Part shown: positions 6,179 to 12,454 of the stretch, in pieces
How the letters are laid out: every line of letters begins with the position of its first letter
How positions within the stretch are numbered: the first letter of the stretch is position 1
Source of the DNA: Dehalococcoidia bacterium
GTDB lineage: Bacteria; Chloroflexota; Dehalococcoidia; GIF9; UBA5629
Length of the DNA stretch: 12,454 nucleotides
NCBI GenBank assembly: GCA_016927965.1
Contig: JAFGLP010000127.1
Location: 1 to 12,454, forward strand
Direction of reading: 5' to 3'
Made by a program: the position numbers and the translations under genes
The notes under the pieces: model-generated
Database searches by the model: none
What the model saw: only the letters and a program-made list of their open reading frames with translations
Told to the model about the DNA's origin: nothing

Positions 6179-7789
6179 TCACTCCACTGTAACGGTAACA
6201 GTGGCGGTATCAGTGCCGGCGCCGTTGAAGGCCGTAAGCGTATAGGTTGTAGTCTCGGTAGGATATACCGGCTGGGCATAATATGAAGACGGGATGCCGA
6301 TACCCTGGTCGATTGTAATCGTCGTCGCTCCCGTGATATTCCAGGTGAGGTTTGCTGTATCTCCCGCTGAAATAGTGGTCGGCGAGGCAGTAAAGGATTG
6401 AATTACCGGGGGTGTTTCATCGGTGGTAGTATTGACTGTAACCGTAGCTGTGGCATTATCCGAGCCATAGCTGTTGCTGACAGCCAGTGTATAGGTAGTA
6501 GTTGCGGTAGGTACTAATAATTTATATCCGGAAGATGAGAAAGTCCCTACATCCGGGCCTATGGTAACCTGCCTGACTCCCGTAACGTCCCAGTATAGGG
6601 TTGTATTCTCTCCTAAAACAATCGAAACCGGGCTTAGAGAGAAATTACTTATCACCGGCGCACTGGCCGAAACGGTCGAGCCGGCCGTGCTCTGGACTTC
6701 CGATGTATCGACGGTAATGGTCACCGTCCTGGTTACTGCCCCGGCATTCAGCGTATATGTCGTGGTTTCAATGGGAGATACTACTTCGGACCCTTTTGCC
6801 CCACGGCCGTTAATGCCCTGGTTGATATTAATCGATGTTGAGCCGATGACTTCCCAGGTCAGCGTTGAGCTCTCGCCGGATTTAATGGAGCTTGGACTGG
6901 CGCTGAAAGTGGTAATGATGGGCTGGTCTGATTTCGTTACCGTAACCGTTATCAAGGCGGTGGAATTACCGTTGTCATTTAAAGCTGTCAGCGTATACGT
7001 AGTAGTCTCACCCGGAGACACGCTTTGTGTACCGCTGGCAGAGACGGTCCCGACATTGGGGCTAATGGAAATAGACGTCGCCCCTGCAACATTCCATGAG
7101 AGTGTAGCTGACTGGCCCGTCATGATGCTGTTATTGTCACAACTGAAATCATCTATGGACGGGAGTTCACCCAGAACCGTAACGGTAGTTGATTGTTGCA
7201 TGGTGCCGAACATATTACTGGCAACCAGCGTATAGGTAGTCGTTGTAATGGGGAAAACATCCTTATATCCGCTGGACGATGCAGATCCGACACCAGGAGT
7301 AATGGAAACCGATGAGGTTCCAGTGACATTCCAACGCAAACTTGTCTTTTGGCCGGAATTAATCTCCGTAGAACTGGTATCGAAGGATACCACCACCGGC
7401 TTACTGAACAGCTTGGCGATCTCGCCCTGGAAAGCGTTAAATGCGCCGATCAGCACAGCGATGACCACCAGGGCTATGACTATTTTGGCAATGGCTCCCT
7501 TGTATTCCTGTATTTGCTCCCATAATCCCGGCCCTTCAACCCTTTTTTGCGGTTTTTTCTGACCCTGATATCCTTTCTGCTGACTATCTGGAGATGCTTG
7601 ATACGATTGCTGTTGCCCGTACTGCTGTTGGTTCCACTGCTGCTGTTGGTTGGGATACTGAGAGGCCTGCTGGTTCTGTGCCGGTGTCTGCAGCCCCGGC
7701 CACGTCAGGACCACGTTACACCTGGTGCAATACGGCTGGCCGTAAGCAACCGGCGTCTTACAGTTAGGACAATAAAAAGTTTGCTGCAT
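6179..7789 (-). CDS. Zinc-ribbon, Q/N-rich, single-pass membrane protein with five Ig-like repeats
   Basis: The protein has 536 residues. The N-terminus is a compact zinc ribbon with C7-P-N-C10 and C21-T-R-C24. Residues 35-78 are very rich in Gln, Asn and Tyr. One membrane helix covers about 99-120. Then come five tandem Ig-like beta-sandwiches: about 131-207, 209-286, 288-361, 377-455 and 459-535. Each shows a Leu-x-Trp-x-Val strand near the start, a T/S-x-x-I-x-x-x-x-G turn, then P-x-x-T-T-T-Y-T-L and a final TVTV strand. By the positive-inside pattern (KKPQKRVEG before the helix) the ribbon should be cytosolic and the Ig array exposed outside. It probably acts as a surface adhesin or envelope scaffold with a cytosolic interaction module. 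The start has only a weak GGAAGAAG-like ribosome site, but the zinc ribbon begins immediately after it, so the start is credible. It looks monocistronic. Confidence 0.9.
   Translation of the reverse strand: MQQTFYCPNCKTPVAYGQPYCTRCNVVLTWPGLQTPAQNQQASQYPNQQQQWNQQQYGQQQSYQASPDSQQKGYQGQKKPQKRVEGPGLWEQIQEYKGAIAKIVIALVVIAVLIGAFNAFQGEIAKLFSKPVVVSFDTSSTEINSGQKTSLRWNVTGTSSVSITPGVGSASSSGYKDVFPITTTTYTLVASNMFGTMQQSTTVTVLGELPSIDDFSCDNNSIMTGQSATLSWNVAGATSISISPNVGTVSASGTQSVSPGETTTYTLTALNDNGNSTALITVTVTKSDQPIITTFSASPSSIKSGESSTLTWEVIGSTSININQGINGRGAKGSEVVSPIETTTYTLNAGAVTRTVTITVDTSEVQSTAGSTVSASAPVISNFSLSPVSIVLGENTTLYWDVTGVRQVTIGPDVGTFSSSGYKLLVPTATTTYTLAVSNSYGSDNATATVTVNTTTDETPPVIQSFTASPTTISAGDTANLTWNITGATTITIDQGIGIPSSYYAQPVYPTETTTYTLTAFNGAGTDTATVTVTVE
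6185..7399 (-). repeat. Five diverged Ig-like repeat units
   Basis: The unit is about 75-80 residues (225-240 bp) and is repeated five times at the protein level. The TTTYTL core is conserved in every copy (units 1 to 5 have TTTTYTL, ETTTYTL, ETTTYTL, TTTYTL and ETTTYTL), while DNA identity is clearly diverged. The array is therefore old rather than recently expanded. Unit 3 lacks the N-G-type loop before its last strand, and a 15-residue Ser/Thr spacer separates units 3 and 4. Confidence 0.85.
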
Positions 7790-7824
7790 AATATATTTTC
7801 ACTTCTTCCATAGTAGCAGCAGCT

Positions 7825-7844
7825 ATTATATTATACCTATTATA
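7825..7844 (-). promoter_or_regulatory. Overlapping -10-like boxes upstream of the zinc-ribbon gene
   Basis: On the minus strand TATAAT occurs three times (bases 7844-7839, 7835-7830 and 7830-7825), 36-55 bases before the start codon. No strong -35 partner is seen, so which box is used cannot be told. Confidence 0.35.
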
Positions 7845-7911
7845 CTCAATGGTAAAACTTTTGACTTTTAAACATAAAACTAGCGTGGAATTATTAAGGT
7901 CCAGTTAACCC

Positions 7912-7927
7912 GGGTGCTTTCGCTCCC
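7912..7927 (-). other. GNRA-capped hairpin downstream of the importer operon
   Basis: On the minus strand GGGAGC (7927-7922) folds on GCACCC (7917-7912) around a GAAA tetraloop, with one A-A mismatch. It lies about 90 bases after the ATPase gene's stop. GNRA loops are stable, but no U run follows. It may be a transcript-end stabiliser or weak terminator for the ABC operon, or chance. Confidence 0.35.
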
Positions 7928-8018
7928 TCATGCAGTATAAAGAGATGACCAGAAGCGTTCATCTGCCTACGCAACAACAATCCCACCAGCTTATTATGGC
8001 CTCTAAACCGGACTGCAA

Positions 8019-9104
8019 TTAAGAAGGAGTAAACAGGACATTCCCGGTTTTTTTATCAAAAATATGTATTTTGTCTGCTCTCAATGTAACTCTTATCTTA
8101 TCATTCAGGTCCTCTTCTGATAGTAATGCAGCCAGGTTCAAATCTCCGTTCTTCAAATATACAACTCTCATATTGCCCAAAGGTTCGGCGGCCTTCACAT
8201 CAAAGGCAATTCCGTTCTCGTCTTTGTTAACATATTCAGGCCGTATGCCTGCTATCATGTTGCCGCCATATTGGTTTTTTGCCATATCCGGCAAACCCGG
8301 TATTTGCAGCCGGATTATCTCCCCGATTGCTACATCCCCTGTCCCTGTAACTTCCGCATCCAGCAAGTTCATCGGCGGACTCCCTACAAACCCGGCTACG
8401 AAGGTATTCACAGGCTTCCTGTAGATTTCCTCCGGCTTCCCAACCTGTTGCAAAGCGCCGTCGTTAATAACCGCCATCTCATCAGCCATCGTCATGGCCT
8501 CCACCTGGTCATGGGTCACATAAATCATGGTAATCCCGAGTTCTTTCTGCATATTCTTCAACTCGACGCGCATCCGCAATCTGAGCTTGGCATCCAGATT
8601 ACTGAGCGGCTCATCCATCAGGAACACCTTAGGATGCCTTACAATAGCCCTTCCCAGGGCAACCCTCTGCCGCTGCCCTCCGCTGAGTTGTCCCGGCCTT
8701 TTTTTCAAAAGGTCTTCGATGCCTAAGAATTTTGCAGTATCCCGTACCAGTTTATCTATATCGTTTTTTGACATCTTGCGTAATTTCAGCGGGAAAGCCA
8801 TATTTTCATAGCAGTCCATATGAGGGTAAAGAGCGTAGTTCTGAAAGACCATGGCAATATCCCTATCCTTGGGGGCCAAATAAAACTCTTTTACAGCATC
8901 GGCAACCAGAGCATCCCCGATATATATCTGCCCGCTGGTCGGCTTCTCCAGGCCAGCAACCATTTTAAGGACGGTAGATTTACCGCACCCGCTGGGCCCG
9001 AGCAATACCAGGAACTGCCCGTCTGTAATATCCAGGTTAACCCCATTTACGGCGGTAAATTTACCGAACTTCTTGGATACATTTTTTAATTTAACTTTTG
9101 CCAT
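8019..9104 (-). CDS. ABC transporter ATPase, MalK/UgpC/MsmK type (CUT1 sugar importer)
   Basis: The protein has 361 residues from the ATG at 9104. The frame can be opened at a TTG at 9113, but AAAGG abuts that codon directly and lies nine bases before the ATG, so the ATG is preferred. All nucleotide-binding motifs are intact: Walker A GPSGCGKST (36-44), Q-loop Q88 in VFQNYALYP, signature LSGGQ (140-144), Walker B FLMDEP (161-166) and switch H198 in YVTHDQ. From about residue 240 follow the GFVGSPPMN motif and a C-terminal TOBE-type regulatory domain (about 280-355), as in ATPases of carbohydrate importers. Two copies should couple ATP hydrolysis to the two permeases encoded just upstream. It is the last gene of the operon, 27 bases after the second permease. 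In some bacteria one such ATPase serves several sugar importers. Whether that applies here cannot be seen. Confidence 0.95.
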   Translation of the reverse strand: MAKVKLKNVSKKFGKFTAVNGVNLDITDGQFLVLLGPSGCGKSTVLKMVAGLEKPTSGQIYIGDALVADAVKEFYLAPKDRDIAMVFQNYALYPHMDCYENMAFPLKLRKMSKNDIDKLVRDTAKFLGIEDLLKKRPGQLSGGQRQRVALGRAIVRHPKVFLMDEPLSNLDAKLRLRMRVELKNMQKELGITMIYVTHDQVEAMTMADEMAVINDGALQQVGKPEEIYRKPVNTFVAGFVGSPPMNLLDAEVTGTGDVAIGEIIRLQIPGLPDMAKNQYGGNMIAGIRPEYVNKDENGIAFDVKAAEPLGNMRVVYLKNGDLNLAALLSEEDLNDKIRVTLRADKIHIFDKKTGNVLFTPS

Positions 9105-9131
9105 CGCTGTCAACCTTTGTTAATTCTTTTT

Positions 9132-9959
9132 TTATCCTCTGACTCCTCCCATTTTCAGTCCGGTGATAATCTGCCTCTGGAACAAAGCCAGGATGATAAT
9201 GGGGGGAACACACATAATGACGATCGCTGCAGCCAGGTACCCGTATTGCACTTCGTAGAGTCCCACGAAATTGTATATGGCGGCGGCAAAAACGCTTTTA
9301 TCAGGCGAGCTGATAAAAGTAAGTGCAAATATAAATTCATCCCAGGCGAACCTGAATGCAAATATGGCAGATGCGACAATGGCCGGGGCGGACAAAGGCA
9401 ATGCAATCTTATAGAAAGCCTGAAAACGATAGCAGCCGTCCACCAGCGCCGATTCCTCCAGCTCCAGCGGTATAGTATCGAAATAGTTTTTAAATAAAAA
9501 GACGTTCAGCGGAAGGATCAGCAGCTGGTAAACAACGATGAGCTGCAGCAGGCTGTTGGTAGACCTGAACAAATAAGAGAATTCAACGTAAATAGGCACG
9601 ATATTAACAACCGGCGGGATAAGGAACGAACCCAGCAGCAGGCCCATCAGCAGGTTTTTTCCTTTAAACTGGTAGCGGGAAAAGGCATAGCCCGCCAGGG
9701 CGCTGATGACCACACACAGAACTGCTGCAGCTATACTGACGAAGAGTGAATTGAGTATGGACCTGAACAGGATTTCATCGTTCAAAATATAGCTGAAATT
9801 GTCCAGCGTTGCTTCATTCGGGATAAGTGTCGGGGGAAACCTGGTGGCTTCCTCGTTCGGCTTAAAAGCAGTCGAAAATATCCAGGAAATGGGCATGATG
9901 CAGATAACGGCCCATATTATAAGTATGGAGAGCCTGACCGATCTTGAGTTTACTTTCAC
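9132..9959 (-). CDS. Sugar ABC transporter permease, MalG type
   Basis: The protein has 275 residues and about six membrane helices. The EAA loop that docks on the ATPase is clear: E-S-A-L-V-D-G (169-175) with I-A-L-P (185-188). The C-terminus Q-R-Q-I-I-T-G-L-K-M-G-G-V-R-G is a hallmark of MalG-like subunits. The start is a GTG at 9959 whose bases overlap the upstream permease's TGA (GTGA, four-base overlap), a classic sign of translational coupling for subunits needed in equal amounts. It pairs with the MalF-type subunit to form the membrane channel. Confidence 0.94.
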   Translation of the reverse strand: MKVNSRSVRLSILIIWAVICIMPISWIFSTAFKPNEEATRFPPTLIPNEATLDNFSYILNDEILFRSILNSLFVSIAAAVLCVVISALAGYAFSRYQFKGKNLLMGLLLGSFLIPPVVNIVPIYVEFSYLFRSTNSLLQLIVVYQLLILPLNVFLFKNYFDTIPLELEESALVDGCYRFQAFYKIALPLSAPAIVASAIFAFRFAWDEFIFALTFISSPDKSVFAAAIYNFVGLYEVQYGYLAAAIVIMCVPPIIILALFQRQIITGLKMGGVRG

Positions 9960-10813
9960 TGCAGCCGCCTCGACATTTTAATATACGCGTATGCCAGCGC
10001 CAGGTTTATAACCAGCAGTATTATCCCGGTCGCTGCGCCGATTGATATATCGCCGAATTTAAAAGCCTGCTGGTACATGTACAGCGAGGTTGTCCTGGTA
10101 GCATAGAGGGGACCTCCCCCGGTCATCACCAGGATGAGGTCAAACAGGTTGACCGTCCACATTGTTATCAATATGAGATTGATGGCTACAAACGGCATTA
10201 TCAGCGGCAGAATTACATACCTGATCTTCTTGAAACCCGTAGCTCCGTCCACCTCGGCAGCATCCAGTACCTCCGGGTCTATGGAGGTCAGCGACGTCTC
10301 CATGAACAGCATGGTAAACGCCACCCCCCACCAGATGTTGGCTATCGCCAGGCTCCACAAAGCCAGCTCCGGGCTTCCCAGCCACGGTACATCCATATGC
10401 AGCAAGTAGTTGTTAATCAAGCCGAAACGGGTATGGTAAAGCATCTGCCAGGAATAACCGGTAACGATTATGGACATAAACCAGGGAAGTATATATATGG
10501 GACGGAAGATATGGCCCCATCTTTCTCCACTGAGCAGGTAGGCCAGCAGGAAACCCAGCAGGAACTGGCCTATCACGCAGATGGATACAAACTGGGCTGA
10601 TACAAATATCGATTTCCAGAACCACTCATCCATAAACAGGGTGATGAAGTTCTCAAGCCCGATAAACTCCCAGATTTTAGCTATATTGGTTATCGAGACA
10701 TCGTGGAGGCTCAGATAAACATTCCAGACGATCGGGAATAGCATCAGCCCGAAGACTAATATCAATGCGGGGACAAGCATTATATATGGGGTCGCCGACT
10801 CTTTGAACCTCAT
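9956..10813 (-). CDS. Sugar ABC transporter permease, MalF type
   Basis: The protein has 285 residues and about six membrane helices, starting within an N-terminal ATPYIMLVPALILVFGLMLF segment usual for this family. The EAA loop reads E-V-L-D-A-A-E-V-D-G (181-190) followed by I-L-P (201-203). MTGGGPLYATRTTSLYMY near residues 233-250 is a conserved CUT1 permease signature. It lacks the long periplasmic insertion of enterobacterial MalF, so it is the short form common in non-enteric bacteria. The ribosome site is poor (GCGAGA), and a 154-base gap with secondary structure separates it from the binding-protein gene, which may lower its level relative to that protein. Confidence 0.94.
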   Translation of the reverse strand: MRFKESATPYIMLVPALILVFGLMLFPIVWNVYLSLHDVSITNIAKIWEFIGLENFITLFMDEWFWKSIFVSAQFVSICVIGQFLLGFLLAYLLSGERWGHIFRPIYILPWFMSIIVTGYSWQMLYHTRFGLINNYLLHMDVPWLGSPELALWSLAIANIWWGVAFTMLFMETSLTSIDPEVLDAAEVDGATGFKKIRYVILPLIMPFVAINLILITMWTVNLFDLILVMTGGGPLYATRTTSLYMYQQAFKFGDISIGAATGIILLVINLALAYAYIKMSRRLQ

Positions 10814-10841
10814 TTTAGTCTCGCTGCACGCTTGATTTTAT

Positions 10842-10914
10842 CAGGGTCACGGCTAATTAAAAAGATCATTATACGCATACCATTGCTTCGGCACAGCCGC
10901 CCTTGACCCTGTGC
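10842..10914 (-). promoter_or_regulatory. Intercistronic region with two mutually exclusive stems and a -10-like box
   Basis: Between the binding-protein and MalF-type genes, TGACCCTG (10904-10911) pairs perfectly with CAGGGTCA (10842-10849). The same three bases 10909-10911 also belong to a local 6-bp stem, GCACAG (10891-10896) with CTGTGC (10909-10914). Only one stem can form at a time. A minus-strand TATAAT at 10873-10868 lies between and could start a separate transcript of the permeases, but its -35 (CTGTGC) is poor. The likely effect is differential expression of binding protein over permeases. Confidence 0.4.
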
Positions 10915-10967
10915 TATTATGCCAGCGTCCTCTAAATATGCTGACCGGACTAAAAGCCCTAAATTAT

Positions 10968-12269
10968 TTATTGCCAGAGTGCATTTATTTTACCGGATGC
11001 TGAGCTGATGGCTGCCTCGGGCGTGGTTTTTTCGTAAACGATTTTAGACAGCTCCTCATAGAGCTTCTCCGCTACCTTCGGATATTCGGGAATGCTTGGC
11101 CTGGCTGCCCCGTAAGCCAAAACATCTTCATACTCTTTCCAGAAAGCTATCTTTTGCTCCATCTGGCCTGCGTATTGCGGGTCCTGCGCAATTACCTTCT
11201 GTGTGGGCAGATAGCCGTATTTCGCCAGTACCGGCGTCAATACATCCGGTTCCAGCATGTACCCGATGAAATCCCAGGCTATATCCGGATTTTCGGATGT
11301 TTCCGGCACTGCCAGCAACCAGCCTCCATTCAAGGTGCGCGATTGCTTCCCTGCCGGGGCCGGGAACATGTCCACCCCGATTTTATCCTTTATACCAGCC
11401 ATCTCGTCCTCCGGGAAATTGCCCAGCACCCAGGTGCCGCCGAACCAGACAGCGTAGTTGCCGGCGGCAAATTCCTCACCCCATTTCCAGACTGTGGGGA
11501 ATTCAACACCAGCCACCTTCATATCCTGTAAAAACTTTGCGGCGCTGACTCCAGCATCGTTATCAAATCCCGCTTTATACCCATCGCCTGACTTTACCAG
11601 GATCTCCCCTCCATTCTGGAACAGGAACGGGAACCACCAGTCAACCAGCCATGCCTCACCAGGGAAAGCCACACCCTGGATACCTGCTTTGTCAGCAGCT
11701 TTATTTATTTGCGGAACGGCATCCAGGAAACCCTGCCATGTCTGAAGCTGACTGGCTTCAATATTGGCGCTCTCAAGTATGTCTTTCCTGTACCACATCA
11801 GCCTGGCATCCGTCCATGCCCAAACGGCATAGTAACCATTATCATACCGGCAGCCTTCCAGGTATGGGGCATACAGTTTATCTTCAATACCCCATGCTTT
11901 CGACTGGTCTGTAATGTCTTTGATATAACCGGCCTCCACAAATTCCCCCAGCCATATCTGGTCGATAGATAAAATATCCGCACTGGCCCTGGCAGCCGCC
12001 ATGGTGACGAGCTTGGTATGCATCTCGTCGTAAGGATATACCATGTAGTTGACTTTGAGATCGATGTCCGGGTTATTGAGTTCGTATTGCTGCTCTGCGG
12101 CTTTGATCAGAGCATCCCACCTGTCTTTAGGTGCACCGAGGTTCACGGACAGCGTAACGCTTTTCTTCCCATCAGTTGCCTGCGGACCCGGCTGAGCACA
12201 GGAGAATATAAACACCGCCGTTGCAAAGCTCAAAATGCCCACTACGAGTTTCCTTCTAATACCGCTCAT
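10968..12269 (-). CDS. Extracellular sugar-binding lipoprotein (family 1 solute-binding protein)
   Basis: The protein has 433 residues from the ATG at 12269, which is preceded by AGGAGG five bases upstream. A longer reading frame to 12353 exists but has no ribosome site and would bury the signal peptide. Residues 1-23 are a basic-hydrophobic signal ending at Cys24 (IFSC), so lipid anchoring is likely. The body has the two-lobe family 1 pattern: a strand near residues 38-45, then DILSIDQIWLGEFVEAGYI, a hinge segment near WTDARLMWYRKDIL, WFPFLFQNGGEIL, and NGGWLLAVPETSENPDIAWDFI. Many Trp and Tyr residues (WAWTDARLMWY, WWFPF, WKWGEEF, WFGGTWVLG) fit stacking against sugar rings. It delivers ligand to the permeases encoded downstream. 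The substrate cannot be named; no glycoside hydrolase is nearby to hint at it. Confidence 0.94.
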   Translation of the reverse strand: MSGIRRKLVVGILSFATAVFIFSCAQPGPQATDGKKSVTLSVNLGAPKDRWDALIKAAEQQYELNNPDIDLKVNYMVYPYDEMHTKLVTMAAARASADILSIDQIWLGEFVEAGYIKDITDQSKAWGIEDKLYAPYLEGCRYDNGYYAVWAWTDARLMWYRKDILESANIEASQLQTWQGFLDAVPQINKAADKAGIQGVAFPGEAWLVDWWFPFLFQNGGEILVKSGDGYKAGFDNDAGVSAAKFLQDMKVAGVEFPTVWKWGEEFAAGNYAVWFGGTWVLGNFPEDEMAGIKDKIGVDMFPAPAGKQSRTLNGGWLLAVPETSENPDIAWDFIGYMLEPDVLTPVLAKYGYLPTQKVIAQDPQYAGQMEQKIAFWKEYEDVLAYGAARPSIPEYPKVAEKLYEELSKIVYEKTTPEAAISSASGKINALWQ

Positions 12270-12316
12270 TTTTACCTCCTGCATTATTAATGTCTGCCGT
12301 TTTATATTTTTCTGAA

Positions 12317-12353
12317 ATGCCCGCTGTTTTAATAAAATATGCCGATGGGGCAT
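12317..12353 (-). promoter_or_regulatory. Leader with two alternative short stems before the binding-protein gene
   Basis: On the minus strand ATGCC (12353-12349) can pair with GGCAT (12343-12339), followed by ATTTTATT. Alternatively ATGCCC (12353-12348) can pair with GGGCAT (12322-12317). The stems are only 5 and 6 bp. Attenuation is conceivable, but chance cannot be excluded. Confidence 0.25.
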
Positions 12354-12381
12354 CCCTGATAGTTAGAACAGACCTGAGAAA

Positions 12382-12409
12382 GTAACTGTCTTTGTTTAAA
12401 TCCAGTTAC
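12382..12409. promoter_or_regulatory. Probable operator for the sugar importer operon
   Basis: GTAACTG (12382-12388) and CAGTTAC (12403-12409) form a perfect 7-bp inverted repeat. Their centres are 21 bp apart, two helical turns, the geometry expected for a symmetric dimeric regulator contacting one DNA face. It lies about 115-140 bases before the binding-protein start. No confident promoter is visible in the leader; a minus-strand TATACT at 12450-12445 may be a -10 whose -35 lies outside the window. Confidence 0.45.
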
Positions 12410-12454
12410 AACGGATATGATGTTATGTTGTTGTAGATGTTACTAGTATAACAC

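Noticed and set aside
6561..7235. 224-residue plus-strand open frame
   Set aside because: It lies opposite the Ig-like repeats. The repeated Val/Thr codons on the minus strand keep the opposite frame open, and the translation shows no domain or ribosome site.
7547..7813. Plus-strand frame encoding a very hydrophobic Leu-rich peptide that resembles a membrane protein
   Set aside because: It is the antisense of the Gln/Asn-rich linker and zinc ribbon: CAG/CAA codons read backwards give CTG/TTG leucines.
12270..12353. 28-residue N-terminal extension of the binding protein
   Set aside because: There is no ribosome site before 12353. The extension would put a charged segment ahead of a normal signal peptide, and AGGAGG sits correctly before the ATG at 12269.
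1..12454. Search for tRNA, rRNA, CRISPR repeats, transposases, integrases, toxin-antitoxin pairs and restriction genes
   Set aside because: None was recognised on either strand. The window looks like stable chromosome with short transcription units.

Overview
The window looks like chromosomal DNA from an uncultured-type bacterium, most likely a member of Chloroflexota near Dehalococcoidia. This is an inference from style rather than a marker-gene result. The clues are moderate G+C with A+T-rich intergenic stretches, strong Shine-Dalgarno sites, several single-cysteine lipoproteins, and tandem Ig-like repeats of the 'TTTYTL' kind behind a zinc ribbon, which I associate with that group. No rRNA, tRNA, CRISPR array, transposase, integrase or phage gene was seen, so nothing points to a mobile island.

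Layout: (1) 1-411, minus strand: 5' part of a coiled-coil, probably lipid-anchored surface protein that runs off the left edge. (2) 412-865: divergent regulatory region with a good sigma-70-type promoter and a cluster of inverted repeats, then two translationally coupled small membrane proteins (866-1566) that are diverged paralogues of each other. (3) 1567-4022: a second plus-strand operon with a soluble von Willebrand factor A (vWA) protein and a membrane-spanning J-domain protein. (4) 4196-4753: META/HslJ-like lipoprotein with its own promoter. (5) 5035-6012: soluble PAS-GGDEF diguanylate cyclase. (6) 6179-7789, minus strand: zinc ribbon, Q/N-rich linker, one membrane helix and five Ig-like repeats. 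(7) 8019-12269, minus strand: a complete CUT1-type carbohydrate ABC importer, transcribed binding protein, permease, permease, ATPase, with a probable operator upstream and an intercistronic structure after the binding-protein gene.

How the parts fit: the importer is the only clearly interpretable pathway. The rest is a run of envelope-facing or signalling genes in separate short transcription units. Two proteins share an unusual plan: a small cytosolic adaptor module (J domain or zinc ribbon), one transmembrane helix, then extracytoplasmic beta-sandwich domains. The candidates for something undescribed are the paralogous membrane pair with its dyad-rich promoter, and the vWA/J-domain operon, which could be a chaperone-linked metal-dependent adaptor system. 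Neither function can be proved from sequence alone.

Three gene starts were chosen downstream of the longest possible ORF because ribosome binding sites support them (4196, 9104, 12269). The left-edge gene is open at its 3' end.
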